A DNA stretch of 64,000 nucleotides from Aphrocallistes beatrix (taxonomy: Eukaryota; Porifera; Hexactinellida; Sceptrulophora; Aphrocallistidae): positions 3,773,104 to 3,837,103 of the forward strand of contig OY725492.1 in the NCBI GenBank assembly GCA_963281255.1, in the 5' to 3' direction. The position numbers and the translations under genes were made by a program. This document shows, in pieces, positions 9,612 through 21,700 of the stretch. Position 1 is the first letter of the stretch. Each line of letters starts with the position of its first letter. The notes beneath the pieces were generated by a model. It saw only the letters and a list, made by a program, of their open reading frames with translations. It had not been told where the DNA came from and ran no database searches.

Positions 9612-11351
9612 ATGGCAACCAACTACGACGAGATAAGACCTAATTTAAGCGATGAGACCACAATCCCAAATCACGACTCAGATTCTCCTGATTCGGACGC
9701 GCTCCTTCCCTCCGACCAGAGGGATGACGAGTACTATTCAGTTCTGAATGTGGCACGGGGTGCAGATGAATATGAATTGAAGCGCGCTTTCAATCGAATG
9801 TCCCTACGCTACCATCCAGACAGATACAGCGACCCGATCAAGAAGAAAACTGCTCAGGACTTATTCATGCAAGTCCGAAAAGCTTACGATGTATTAAAGG
9901 ACCCTGCAAAACGTTCGATATATGATGCGCATGGGAGGAAGGGACTCGAGTCCAATTGGACTATCATAACGCGTCATCCCAAGTTGTTCGAGCACGAAGT
10001 GTACATACGGATGCGAGAGGAAATGGACGAGATGATGAGCTATTCATCCAATGGGTTATTCTCTGTTGGCGTGAACTTGACCGACGTGGATAAGATACAA
10101 GGCAGTGAAGGTATCGACCTATCTCGAATCGCGAAATACGTGTATACAGAAGACATTCTGATTCAAGAAACCATCTTGACTGAGATCGGCGCTACTAGGC
10201 TAACGATAGGAGGAAGCGTGTCCTTGAATGAAAAGAGCAGGCACCATGGTCAGTTTTCCCTCGGTCTAGCCTACACCTCAGTATCTGGGTTATTTACTCA
10301 GGTCACAGGATCCATCGGTAACTGGCCTATGCTCAAACTCGCATTGAGAAAGCGAATAACGGACAACATTCACTTCCGGTTCACTGGAATAGCTAAGTTC
10401 GCTGGTCCTTATTTCATGGGGTTTGCGATGCCAGCAGTTAGAGCACAACTAGGTGACAAAACCCATTTGGATGTAGGCTTTCAAATTGGAGAAAATCATT
10501 CTAAAATGATAACCACACTTTCACACCAGTTTACACCTCGATTCATCTGTTCGACCAAACTCGAATTCGAACCAACCAATCCTTCAGTGAAGCTCCAGTG
10601 TATCTACCTCCCAACACCTCAATATCTGATCAAGTGTGGGATTGCGTACGGACTTAAATCTCAAGCTCTGAAATATTCTATCAGAAAATCATTTTCAGAT
10701 CAAATATCTGTCTCTGTTTCATTCGCTTTCAAGAGTCCTGGTGGTATGATGGTTAAATTTATCCTTAGCCGCTACGGTCATACATTCAAAGTCCCAGTTC
10801 GATTCTCGGATAATCTGACTGTGCAGAGGAGCGTGTACGGACATCTGCTACCTCTAGCCATCTACGGGATTGCCTACGCCGTGTACTACAGCCCTCTGTT
10901 CAAATGGGTGAGGATCAAAAAGGCTGCGAACGAGGAGCACGTGAAGGAGGAGCAGCTTGAAAAGGAGAGCAAACGTCAGGCTGAAGTAGCTCTGATGAGT
11001 GAAGCATACGAGCGGTCACTCGCGACAGAGACTGATAAAGGGGGCTTAGTTATTAAGGAAGCGTGGTACGGGATTTTGAAGAGCAGAACTGGCATCGCTG
11101 ATAGACTGATAAATGACGGGCTTCCCTGTGTCCTGGATGTGACCGTGCCATTGCAGTGCCTCGTGAAAGATTCTAAACTGCTCCTCACTGATACGAGCAA
11201 GGCGCATTTGGCAGGTTTCTATGATGTCTATAAAGGCGAGAGAAAAGACCTAAATGTAACCTACTTTTTCCATGGAATTTTGCATGAAGTCACAGTTTCA
11301 GATGATCTTCCTCTCTCCATTCCCATCAGAGCGCACCAATTACGGCCATAA
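9612..11351 (+). CDS. DNAJC11: DNAJC11, mitochondrial J-domain protein
   Basis: DNAJC11 is a J protein of the mitochondrial outer membrane that associates with the MICOS/SAM (MIB) complex and supports cristae structure. The 579-residue intronless frame starts at the Met in strong context (aaaATGG). An upstream in-frame Met at 9495 would add 39 hydrophobic residues that the family lacks. The J domain spans about residues 37-105 with HPD at 68-70. A long beta-rich central region follows, then a coiled, charged segment near residue 435-475 and the conserved C-terminal DUF3395-type domain. Human DNAJC11 has 559 residues. The gene is single-exon, unlike the multi-exon ZMIZ gene downstream. Confidence 0.93.
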   Translation: MATNYDEIRPNLSDETTIPNHDSDSPDSDALLPSDQRDDEYYSVLNVARGADEYELKRAFNRMSLRYHPDRYSDPIKKKTAQDLFMQVRKAYDVLKDPAKRSIYDAHGRKGLESNWTIITRHPKLFEHEVYIRMREEMDEMMSYSSNGLFSVGVNLTDVDKIQGSEGIDLSRIAKYVYTEDILIQETILTEIGATRLTIGGSVSLNEKSRHHGQFSLGLAYTSVSGLFTQVTGSIGNWPMLKLALRKRITDNIHFRFTGIAKFAGPYFMGFAMPAVRAQLGDKTHLDVGFQIGENHSKMITTLSHQFTPRFICSTKLEFEPTNPSVKLQCIYLPTPQYLIKCGIAYGLKSQALKYSIRKSFSDQISVSVSFAFKSPGGMMVKFILSRYGHTFKVPVRFSDNLTVQRSVYGHLLPLAIYGIAYAVYYSPLFKWVRIKKAANEEHVKEEQLEKESKRQAEVALMSEAYERSLATETDKGGLVIKEAWYGILKSRTGIADRLINDGLPCVLDVTVPLQCLVKDSKLLLTDTSKAHLAGFYDVYKGERKDLNVTYFFHGILHEVTVSDDLPLSIPIRAHQLRP

Positions 11352-12743
11352 CCAGAGTACTTATCCTTCGATCAGATAGCACGAAATGCCATTAATTCAT
11401 CTTGGACGCGTTTGAATATGCTGCATTCTTGTTAGGCAAACGATTTATACTTGTGTACGTTTTGAATTGTGTACGAAATTATAGAATTATTGTCTCGTAG
11501 CATACGTATTTGAACCTAGATGCAATATGGAACTTGCTACACAGTATTGCTCTAATTTCCTACTTGCAGAATGACTGGATTCATCGCGTTATCGTAAAGG
11601 TCTTCCTTAATTAATTATTGCTGAAAGTGAAAGTATAAATTCATAGTTGTTGGCGATTACTTTTAAGCAGAAGGGCGACATTTTGACTTAATTTGGTTTT
11701 AAATGAGCTTAAATGCATTACATTCCACGTGTACGTGTATCAGCTCTTTTCTACTTATTCTCTCTTTTTCCTGCAAAAACTTCCGCTTTGGCAGAACAGT
11801 TTGTTTCGCACTTAAACAACGATTGGTATAACAAAGCAATTTCAAAGACAACATCAAACTTATTCACCTATGATATATTTCATAATTTTATCCCCCACTG
11901 ACCCTTTATAAGAGCCCTAGTGAAAATACAAGGAAATTCGTCAGCCGCTAAACCCGCTTTTGTAATTACAATGTCCTGCAAAAAACCCAGAGTGACTACA
12001 TACCTTGTAAATATGCACACCTGTTCCTAATTTCATAAAATGCTATGCATCTATCCCTTCACTGTTAAAAAAACGTGTCGTGATAGTGAATTAAAGTAGT
12101 ATTAATCTTGACTAAAATTTCATGTGTGGCCATATTTATATACGAATAATATTGTTACTATAGGCCGCAACATTCTTTCAAGTCAAATGATGTAAGGTAT
12201 TTCTCAATACATACATACATACGTATTGAGAATATGGAAGTACTGTCCAAATATTTCATAGAATCACATGTGTGGATAAATTCTTGAAATTTATATATAT
12301 AATCTTTTTTAGAGAAATCAGACTCTCATTTTTTTATAGACTAGATGTTATATTTATTTCTACTCTGTTAAATGTAATAAGGTTTGTCTGGTAGTGAAGA
12401 TGGATTAATTTCCGCAATATTTTAAAATATAGAAATATAAATTGATTGATGCCTGGTCCATTATATTTTATACTATAATAATAATTAAGTTTTATCATAT
12501 CTCTTTATAAAAAAACTCATTCTGTTACACTAGTAACAATATTGATTTCTGCTCCATTCCTTCAATAATTATAGAGCTAGTACAATATGCCTGAGATCTG
12601 TACTTGCCATGTAATATCTCTAGTGGATATAAATACTAATAAGTGGCCTATTGTTCACTACCTAGATAATATAAAGCAGAAAAGTCAATTTAATTACATC
12701 GTGAGTTCCTTTTTTGACGGCACTACCAGTTGCACAGAGAGAT
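11352..12743. other. Intergenic region, nothing recognised
   Basis: About 1.4 kb of AT-rich DNA between the DNAJC11 stop and the ZMIZ start. A short CATA repeat is present near 12205-12225. Non-coding 5' exons or the ZMIZ promoter may lie here but cannot be seen. Confidence 0.5.
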
Positions 12744-15700
12744 ATGACTATGAATAACATGCACATGGATGGTATGTATGTACAGCAACCTCATGATCCT
12801 CAGAGGTTTTTATCAGCTATCAGACAGAATCTAATCTCACAAGCTACTTACGCGAAGGCTTGTAGACAGCTAATGCAGTGGTGCTCTTCTCTCACTATGT
12901 ACCAGCCGCAGTACGAGACTTCCCTCCTGGCTTGTCTCTCTGTAAGTTTTTATTTGGTCTACTGGTTGGAGATATATATGTGTACATGTCTTTGGGAATT
13001 AGCGTTTATCTGATTTAGTAGATTCACAATGAGACTTGCCTGGCCAAGTCCAGCAGTGACTTCTCACTGAGCCGTTGCTATTTATCTGATGGAGTATAAT
13101 TGTTAGATACGTTGTAGTGCATGCGCCTACTAATTAGGAGTTCTCAGTCTATCATCTCTCTGCGGTGGCTCAGTCAAGTAGTTAGTTTTCAGTTCGTATT
13201 CGAGGTAGAATACACATTTCGTCTCCATTCTTTCCTACTTTTAAAATTAGACTATTTTGTTTTCCAGTTTCACGCTGATATTTCACACCTCTTTTTCTAA
13301 AACTCAGATACTGCCATTAGACATGGATTTTGAAATAACTTATTGCAGTGGTATTCAAACTGGGTACGCCGGCTCTCATTGAGTCCGCAAAATATATATG
13401 TTACATCTCATATTATTAATGGAGCATGAGTTGGCTCCTTCACCAGAGCATGAGTTAACTGTTGGAGGGGTACGCTAGGAAAAATGTTTGAAGACCACTG
13501 CCTTATTGCATGGATGGTGTCAAATTTTCATAAATTACTATTTTTCAAAATGCTACTAATATATAGGACAGTTCGCTTAATTGGGACACATTGGGTCGCG
13601 ATATTTTGTCCCGATTGACCGCAATCCCCAATTAATGAATTTTTGTATTGGCTTATATGTATCGTAACTATTCCCTTCCTTGAGATTTTCATAGATATGC
13701 GGTTTCCCGATCAACCAGTGTCCCAATTAAGCAGAGTCAAATGTAATTAATGAATTATTAATAAATTTCAAACCTTTTAATTGTAGAATATGTATAATAT
13801 CTGTCGAAAGGTATTCTGCTTGTGGGATCTGGTTTCACATTAGGAAAACTGTGTTGAGATATTCAAATACAAATTCGCTCCTGTACAGATAAACAAATAT
13901 TCTCACATCGCCATTCAGTGATTGAGACCCGCACTCTCTCGGTCTTATTGATCAACATTTTGAAAAAATCCAATCCGGTTGAAACTCGCCTGCGTTTTGG
14001 ATATTCACAACACACGAGTACACTGTCTGCCATGTTCTGACCAACACTTCTCTCTTCTCAAAGATATTTGAAGAAATTTGAATTCTAATCTTGTGTTACA
14101 TTTGCATTGTTTTCAACTCCACGATCTCACGATATACCCCTCTCAAGATTTGTCCAAAAATTTAACAATACAGGGTTTCATACAGAGGGGGGGTGGCCCT
14201 GGGATTTCCCCCCCCCCCAGGACAATATCAACAATCTTGAACATGGCTCTTCAGATGCACCTTTATCTATATCCATTTCACTTGGAGTGTCTTCATGTGG
14301 CCGCTTTTGTGAAATGAATCGCCTGATATCCATATATACAATACTTGTAGGTTTACTCAGATCTAAATCTAGAGATCTTAAAAATCTAAAGATATGTAGG
14401 TTAAATGACAATATTTAAGCGTCAATGATTAAAAAAAAAATCCTGTATGAAACCCTGCAATATGAAGTATATGTCACGACTTCTCACTTTAGATATTTTG
14501 ATATTGAAATGCATAATTTTCAGGAAGAGATACTGAAAGTACGAACAAACACATCTATTCTTAATTACGAAGATTACATGACTCCTGTACGGCAATCTTG
14601 AAAGGATTCTGTGGCATTATTTGTTCTTATCTGTGCACCAAAGATGATTTCGCAACCAATTGAATAGAAACTTAATCTCACGATTTTGTACCTCACAGTT
14701 GTTGTCTGCATCAAGACATGATTGGCATGTCCGTGCTGACGAGTCTCCCGTTGATATTTTTAATCAATCGAAATGGGATTATGTGTCCTGAAACAAGGCT
14801 CTATCTACAGATATAATTTTTCAGATTAAATTCTCTCACTTAAAATTTTTATTTATTTGAAATTCGAAAATTCTTCCTCAAATTAGACAACCAAGAGATG
14901 ACGATAGAGGTATTCGTTAGGAGGGAATATTATTATAGCCAGTATTTACTTCTGTATTAATAACTGTAATTGAGTGGCAATGCAATCTAATGTTAGGTTA
15001 GAGGCGTCCATTGTGAGATACAAACCGAAAACGTAGAAATTATCGTTTTAATGTTATTCCTGATTTTCAATAAACTCCAACTTTAATAAATGGTCGAATT
15101 GATGAGAGAAATCACCCAAAATTCTTAAATATTTTGAAAAACCTATATCAATATCGCATCCCTGGTCCAATGCTTGATTTTCTTCTCTTCTGACCAGGAA
15201 GGAGCGTAGCTAGATATTTTAAATTATTAAGCACTCCTCGAAATTGGCGCCCCACTTCCACCTGAAAATAAAATTTTGATAGCTATTTTTTCTGAATGTA
15301 CTAATCAATTGTTCAATTATAATTGATTAATCAAATGCGAGGAGAATGCGCCTATCACTCAGTGGATCAAAGTCGCGTAGAACACGCTCGACATCAACAT
15401 CAACATTCCGGTGTAGATGCATCAATGCTAATCCGGTCAAACGGCTTTGATACATTGTGTTGCTTATAAACTAGTGATCATTAATTACATTTGTCTGTCG
15501 AACTCTGATATAATAAGGAAAATGTATGTGGTTCTTAATTCTACTGAAAAAGAAAAAATTCTACTGAAAAAGAAAAAATAGAGTTTTGTTGCCATGATTC
15601 ATATTCTGCGCCCCTACCTTCGTAATTTTAGTACGCACGTGCGTACTGTGCGTAATGCTAGCTACGCCACTGCTTCTGACTCGCTTGTCTGTCACCTGAT

Positions 15701-18700
15701 AGGGCAGCTCCAGGAATTTCTGGTGTTAATGGAACTAAATTTTCCATAATTGGTGTATATATCTTGTGTTAAGGTATTTACATAATACTTTGCATAAACC
15801 ATTAGCGTTTCTATTTAATTTATGAGTTTGTTACTATTGTTTAATTTTCCTTCACCTGATGTTATTGCTTGTGTAGGCAGCTGTAACATGTGCTCCCAAC
15901 CCAGGATTCGACATGGACCTCGGTAGGTTAAAGTCTGGCTATATTTTTCCTAGAACACATGTCCGTTCAGGATGAGTAATTCAACTTAATTAGGCGTGGG
16001 ATGGTAGCCTGTTTTCTCATTAAATTGAATGCAACTAACCATAATTCGGCTAGTAGAAGCCTAAATAAGAACTAATTTGTTTTCGCTTGTCTTGATCATT
16101 GTTTTAAATATGTTATCTTTTTCGTTGGTTTTTAATTCAAATTACAGTTCCGTACGTAGTGTCTGAGTTCAAAATTCTTCCATTTTGTCAGTTTTTTCAG
16201 TTCCACTGAAAATTTATCATGAAAAACTCATTTAAAATTTTATGACAGAGAGCTTGATACTAATTTGTTCTCCGCTTTCACCACTCATTCTTACACCTGA
16301 ATATTTCCTCTAGCTTATCAGTTAATTCAGAGTTGCTTCCACTTCAAGAGTCAAGCATCCCCACAATTCAACGGTAAGGATTCTCCTCATCTCGATTTAC
16401 CCGGTTCTTATCACTATCATTGAATATTAACTTTGATAATGGCACTACTTCCTAGATGTATGCCAATTCAAATTGACAATTGTGTGTCTAATTAACAGAT
16501 AATTATTTTATTTTATTTTATTTCACATTAAAAAATAAAGTATTATAATTATGAAGTATGATTTTAAGGATTGATTCGTACTTTTATTCCCATTCTCAAC
16601 CCTTTTAAAAATTCACATTTTTAACAAAGATGTTGTTGTGTAGAGCGAATAGAGGGGTTATGGGATGACCTGAATGATCAGATAGTCTTGAAGAGACAAG
16701 GGAATCAGGAACAAGCTCAGAGGATCGCACAGCAGATTCAGATACACGCTGCCCAGCAAGCAATGCCACAATCTGAAAACTCGCTTACCCGCGTGAATCA
16801 ACAACACTTTCAAACTGGAAGGTAGGAGAAATAATCATTCATGTGTGGGATTTTATGATGTTTAAAAGTTCTAAGTATTTCCCTGACTCATTTCGGATAT
16901 CTTTAAATATCTTCGCCCGAACTTATCATGAATTGTTGAGATAATTAGTGATTAGTTAGAATTGCTGAATATATATTCTATTTTGGAAAATCCATATGAT
17001 AGCTATAATCCACTAAATAACATGAAATTAGTTCCCTTGAATTCAGATGGTATTCACTTGTGATATTTAGCTAATCAGCTGATTATGAGTTCACTCACTC
17101 TTGAGAATTCTATAGAATATTTTGTTTAACTCTTATATCCAATTTTTAATCAGCCTACAATTCTTGTTATCCTGTTTAAATTGAAAGTCGGTTTTTTTCC
17201 AGCTATAGACGCTTACATAATTGTAATTTTGAATTTTCATTGCCGAGTGACATATTTCATATATGATGTCTAATTCATTCTTGAACCTATGCGATGTTCT
17301 ATGATCAGTGTTTTTCAAGTAAATACGGACAAAATTTTCAAAAGAATGTTAATTGATTAATGTTGCCTTATTATACGCTATATCTTCTCTATTATTTGGA
17401 GTTACAAATCCATAAAGGATGTTTGTTTCTGTTTAAGTTGTTAGGACCAACGCGTATACTACGTATTCTACGTATAAATTACATAGAATACGTAGCGTAG
17501 AGTTCCAGAAGGATTACGACGTAATACTATACAATCGAGTCTGCTTATTTTCCCCCGGATGGGCTTGGGGTATTTTCTATTTATAGTAAATACCCCGAAT
17601 TTTTATGGCTTCCCGCCCAAAATGGCTTAAACCGGAAATGACGCGACACATTCCAGAGGAAACGGAGGGTTAATAGGACCACATCGGTCAGAAAACATTT
17701 TGGCCCGATTAATAAGCAGAGAACCCTATTAACCGAAAATATTTTGTATTAGCTTCTATTTGTGAGAAATATTCCGGCCCTGCCAAAAGTGGCCCGATTA
17801 ACCGGTGGTCCTATTAAGCGGAGTCGACTGTATATGTTTGATGCATGTGGTTCTAGCATGCTCTACCTAGTGACTATGAGAACATCGGCGTATACTCTAC
17901 ATACTTCCGATTTTGCAGGCTGAAATTAATGCAGCATAATAGTAGTATATCATTTGCATCAAAGCCATTTCAGATTGAATAATAATTCGGTGTATAATAT
18001 GTCCAAATGGGGTGTGCATCTTAAAGCAACTTCAGTATATATACATGTATTATATAATTTTCCTTGTCAGGTTGTGTGTTTTAACTTTTCTAAAGATGTA
18101 TCTGTGTGGATATTTGGGGAAAATTGGTTGACAAGAAATCTAAGCAAAATTTATAATACCGTATTCACTTTTAAAATTTCTCTTCTTATATATTCTAGGG
18201 AGAATCCTGAATACAATTCAATTGGTTCCTCAGAAACAACAGTATCGATTCGCACTACTGTGTACTCAGGTGTCACCACCTGTACCCTCTCCCCGCCTAA
18301 CCTTTCTCAGACGACAGTTTCCATGTCTTCTAACTCACAGCCCTCCACCACGACGAGCTCCCCCTCTACAGTAGCTACCCCGGTAGAGAACCAATCTACT
18401 GCCATCAAGGCTTCCTCACAGACGGGAGTTAACACTAACGTCTCGCCGTTCCACCCAGCCCAGACTGCGGCCATCATCGCTACAGCGACAGCAACCGCTA
18501 CGGCGCTCACCACTTCCAAACTCAACTCAGGCCCTCCCCCCTCCCCCAGCTCTGACTCCACGCCCAACAAACCTCTCCCACAGACACACAGATCGCAGAG
18601 CGTGCACACTCCCACCATGTCACAGCTGGAGAGACGCATGTCCACCCCGCTCACACCTGTGAACCCCCTCATGGCGGCGCTATCCGTCCCCGCCCAATTC

Positions 18701-21700
18701 CCCGACTCCCCGCACCAGCTGAGTCAGCAGCAACACATGATGACACCTGTCAATGATCCGCTGGTACAGGGCCTACCTCTGGACATGCATTCACAGCCTC
18801 CGCCTCCTTACAACCACGTCGCAGGTCAGAGAGTGCTGCAGCAGATGCCGCCTCCCTACCACGACCTCGCCCCTCTGCACCCCGGCGCCAGTCCCATGCA
18901 GACTGGATACGGCACGCCTAATAAACTGATACCTCAGGTAATGTTATTTCACTGATCGCTTATTCTCATGTTCACCCATGCTTTTATCATGTCCTTATAT
19001 GGTCATGTCCTAGGGCCCATTGAACATGATATCAGATTACAGAGACCCATATTCGGCCTACCCTGTACACCAGGTACACTCAATTCTAATACTAGGTCAA
19101 ATTGACTACATCCTCATTCACTATCTCGTTTCAGGTGCCGATCAACAAGCTCCCTCCTGCAGACCTCATGTCTCCTTACGAATACTCCAACATGAGTCGC
19201 CCCAACTCTCTCTACCTGCCTCCTCCTGCCCCCTATGACGTCATCTCACCTAGGGTAGAGCTTCAATTTAGCATTTCACACTTGCTGTTATATGTTTGTT
19301 TTATCTCTTTCCTTGCCAGACATTCACTGATACCAAATCTTACATGACTGCGTTGGGATACGACATGATGAATTCGGGATCATGCACTCCTGGTTCTTTC
19401 CTCCAACCCCACCAAAACAAAGTCAACGCTATGAACTTCTATCCCATGCCAGTCTCCGCATCACGTGAGTTGATAATTTGCCGTTTCTTCTCTCACTCTT
19501 ACAATGACTCGATTTCATACACTGTTCGCTGTCTATCTTTACTAGGAAAGGCTGAAGAGTCATTCTATTCTTGCATTGCCATTCATTCATTACCAAATTT
19601 GTTCTACCATTTTCTAGAAAATTGAAAGGACAAACAAAAATAGTTTTATTCGTAGTATTTTGAGGTATGACTAAACAAAAAATAAGAAGAAAACATGTTT
19701 TGTGAAGTTATATTTTCCTAGTGGAATTTTCCCTATGCATCACATTACGTATCATATGCTAGAAGTACGGTATACTTCTGGATAATTATACTTATTGCTA
19801 ATCATTTTTCTCAGAACTTCTCTTTTTGTGATTTATTCGCTTGAACTTAGCAGAAAGTTCGATTTGCTAATCAAAGAAACGACAATACACTTAGAACAAC
19901 AGTTGAACGGTATTTGACTGCATAGTCAGGATTATATTTTTATCAAATCTACATTTTCAGCTACAAAGGCAACTCAGCCAATGCAATTCCCACAACACAT
20001 GGTCCCCACTCCGAACCATGCACTCACTCCGAACTACCCGATGCAGCAGAAAGTGTACCCACAGTCTGCCCCCGCTGGTTTCCACCTCCCCCCCGAGTTC
20101 CCACAGATGACTAAAGACTATCCTGAGTTCAACAGCAAGCACATAGGTAAGACTACTGGATAGAGAATCTACTAAAATAGGAAATTTTGTCCTTTTAATC
20201 AATAATTTGTTTCAGATTCCTTTCACTAAATTAGCATTTAAAAGTATTTTTAGTTAAAATGATATTATTATTTAATTTATGATTTTCCACCCTTAATAAT
20301 TCGCCAAATTATGTGATAATTATATGTATCCACACTACCGCCTACTCTAGTGGGCTTAAACTGCACAGAACTGAGTAACATGATTATATTGTTGTGTCTG
20401 TTTCTTAGACCAGGTGATCCGACTAACAGCGCCTATCATTGACGGGGTCCTCCTCTCTCCCTTTCAACTCCAACATAATAACAACTCAATAACACACAAG
20501 TTCATCATGAAAGAGAACGTGTTCCCCACTCTAATGAACAGGTAGGGAGCATGCAATTTATCCATCACTCAATCCCATGCAAATTAACCACCTAGTGTTT
20601 CATACAATTTTGGAGTTTTATCAGACATTACTAGTTCATAAAAATAATACATAGTTGTACTGTTTAATGCATTAACTGTTCAGCTATAGAGCATCTCGTT
20701 CTGTAGCTTGCCTTCTCCCCTTGCTGTTACTGGAAGATGATTCTTTCCTAAACGGTCCATTTTTCATGTAATCATAGTCCAATACGTACTGCGGGATTTC
20801 GAGATTCGATGTCCCTAAATGTTGGCACAGCTCCTTCAGTGAACTTAGCATCCACACGCGATCCCTGATTTCATAGGCAATGAAGTATAGGAACTTGTAT
20901 GCTTGCATTTTAAACCAGAAATACGGATGTAGTATGAACATAGCGTGGAGGTTACGTTTATACTTTTCTTCACTCAAGTTGTAGAGACTCTCAAAGAACT
21001 CTTGTGAGAAGTAATTATCTTCCTCGCTCAGTGTATGGAAATAAACCAGGATGTATGGCTGATTCACTAGACTGTCCATGTACTTGACGAAGTAAAGTTT
21101 TGCTTTGTTAATATCCATTTGGGCACCAAGGACTGATTTGCTAGCGAACCCAAGCACCATGCGTCCACTGCTAAAACCGAGTTTGAAGATTGGGTCGTAC
21201 TGTGCGATGCTCGCTAGAGATTCTGTCTTTCCGTTCCTCAAGTATATGAGGTACCGCTTCCGGTTCTCTTCTGCTTCGTTCTTGCTTGGAGGCTCAAAGA
21301 GGGTTTGCTGGCGTACTTCATCAAGATCGTCATTCATAGTGGCGAAATTCCGATTCATCTTCGTGGCTTCTTCGTTTATTTTATCTTTCTCCTCTTTCTC
21401 GCCCATCTCTCTCCCTCCTGTCTCTTTAACATACCACTCGATATCTTCTTTTGTGACTTGATCTGATGCCGTGAGCTGGAGTGGATCGCGCATCACGCGT
21501 ATTTCCCTCCCCTCGTGTATCATCTCGCCCTTCTCGTTGCCGAGGTAGGCAGGCAGTTTGTAGCACGCTAGTTCTTCCTCCTCACTCGTGCGTGGGAAGT
21601 ACAGACTCATCAGATCATTATACACGACTTCATCTTCTACCTTGGTGTTGAATACGATCTTTTCGAACGCGTCCGGAAATCTTTCCAGGTACCTCCTCAC

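Noticed and set aside
12714-12743. TTG start ten codons upstream for ZMIZ
   Set aside because: Animal genes start at ATG; the first in-frame ATG is 12744.
18307-18672. Minus-strand 121-residue open frame in ZMIZ exon 5
   Set aside because: It mirrors the Pro/Ser/Thr/Ala-rich coding sequence and has low-complexity Val/Gly composition.
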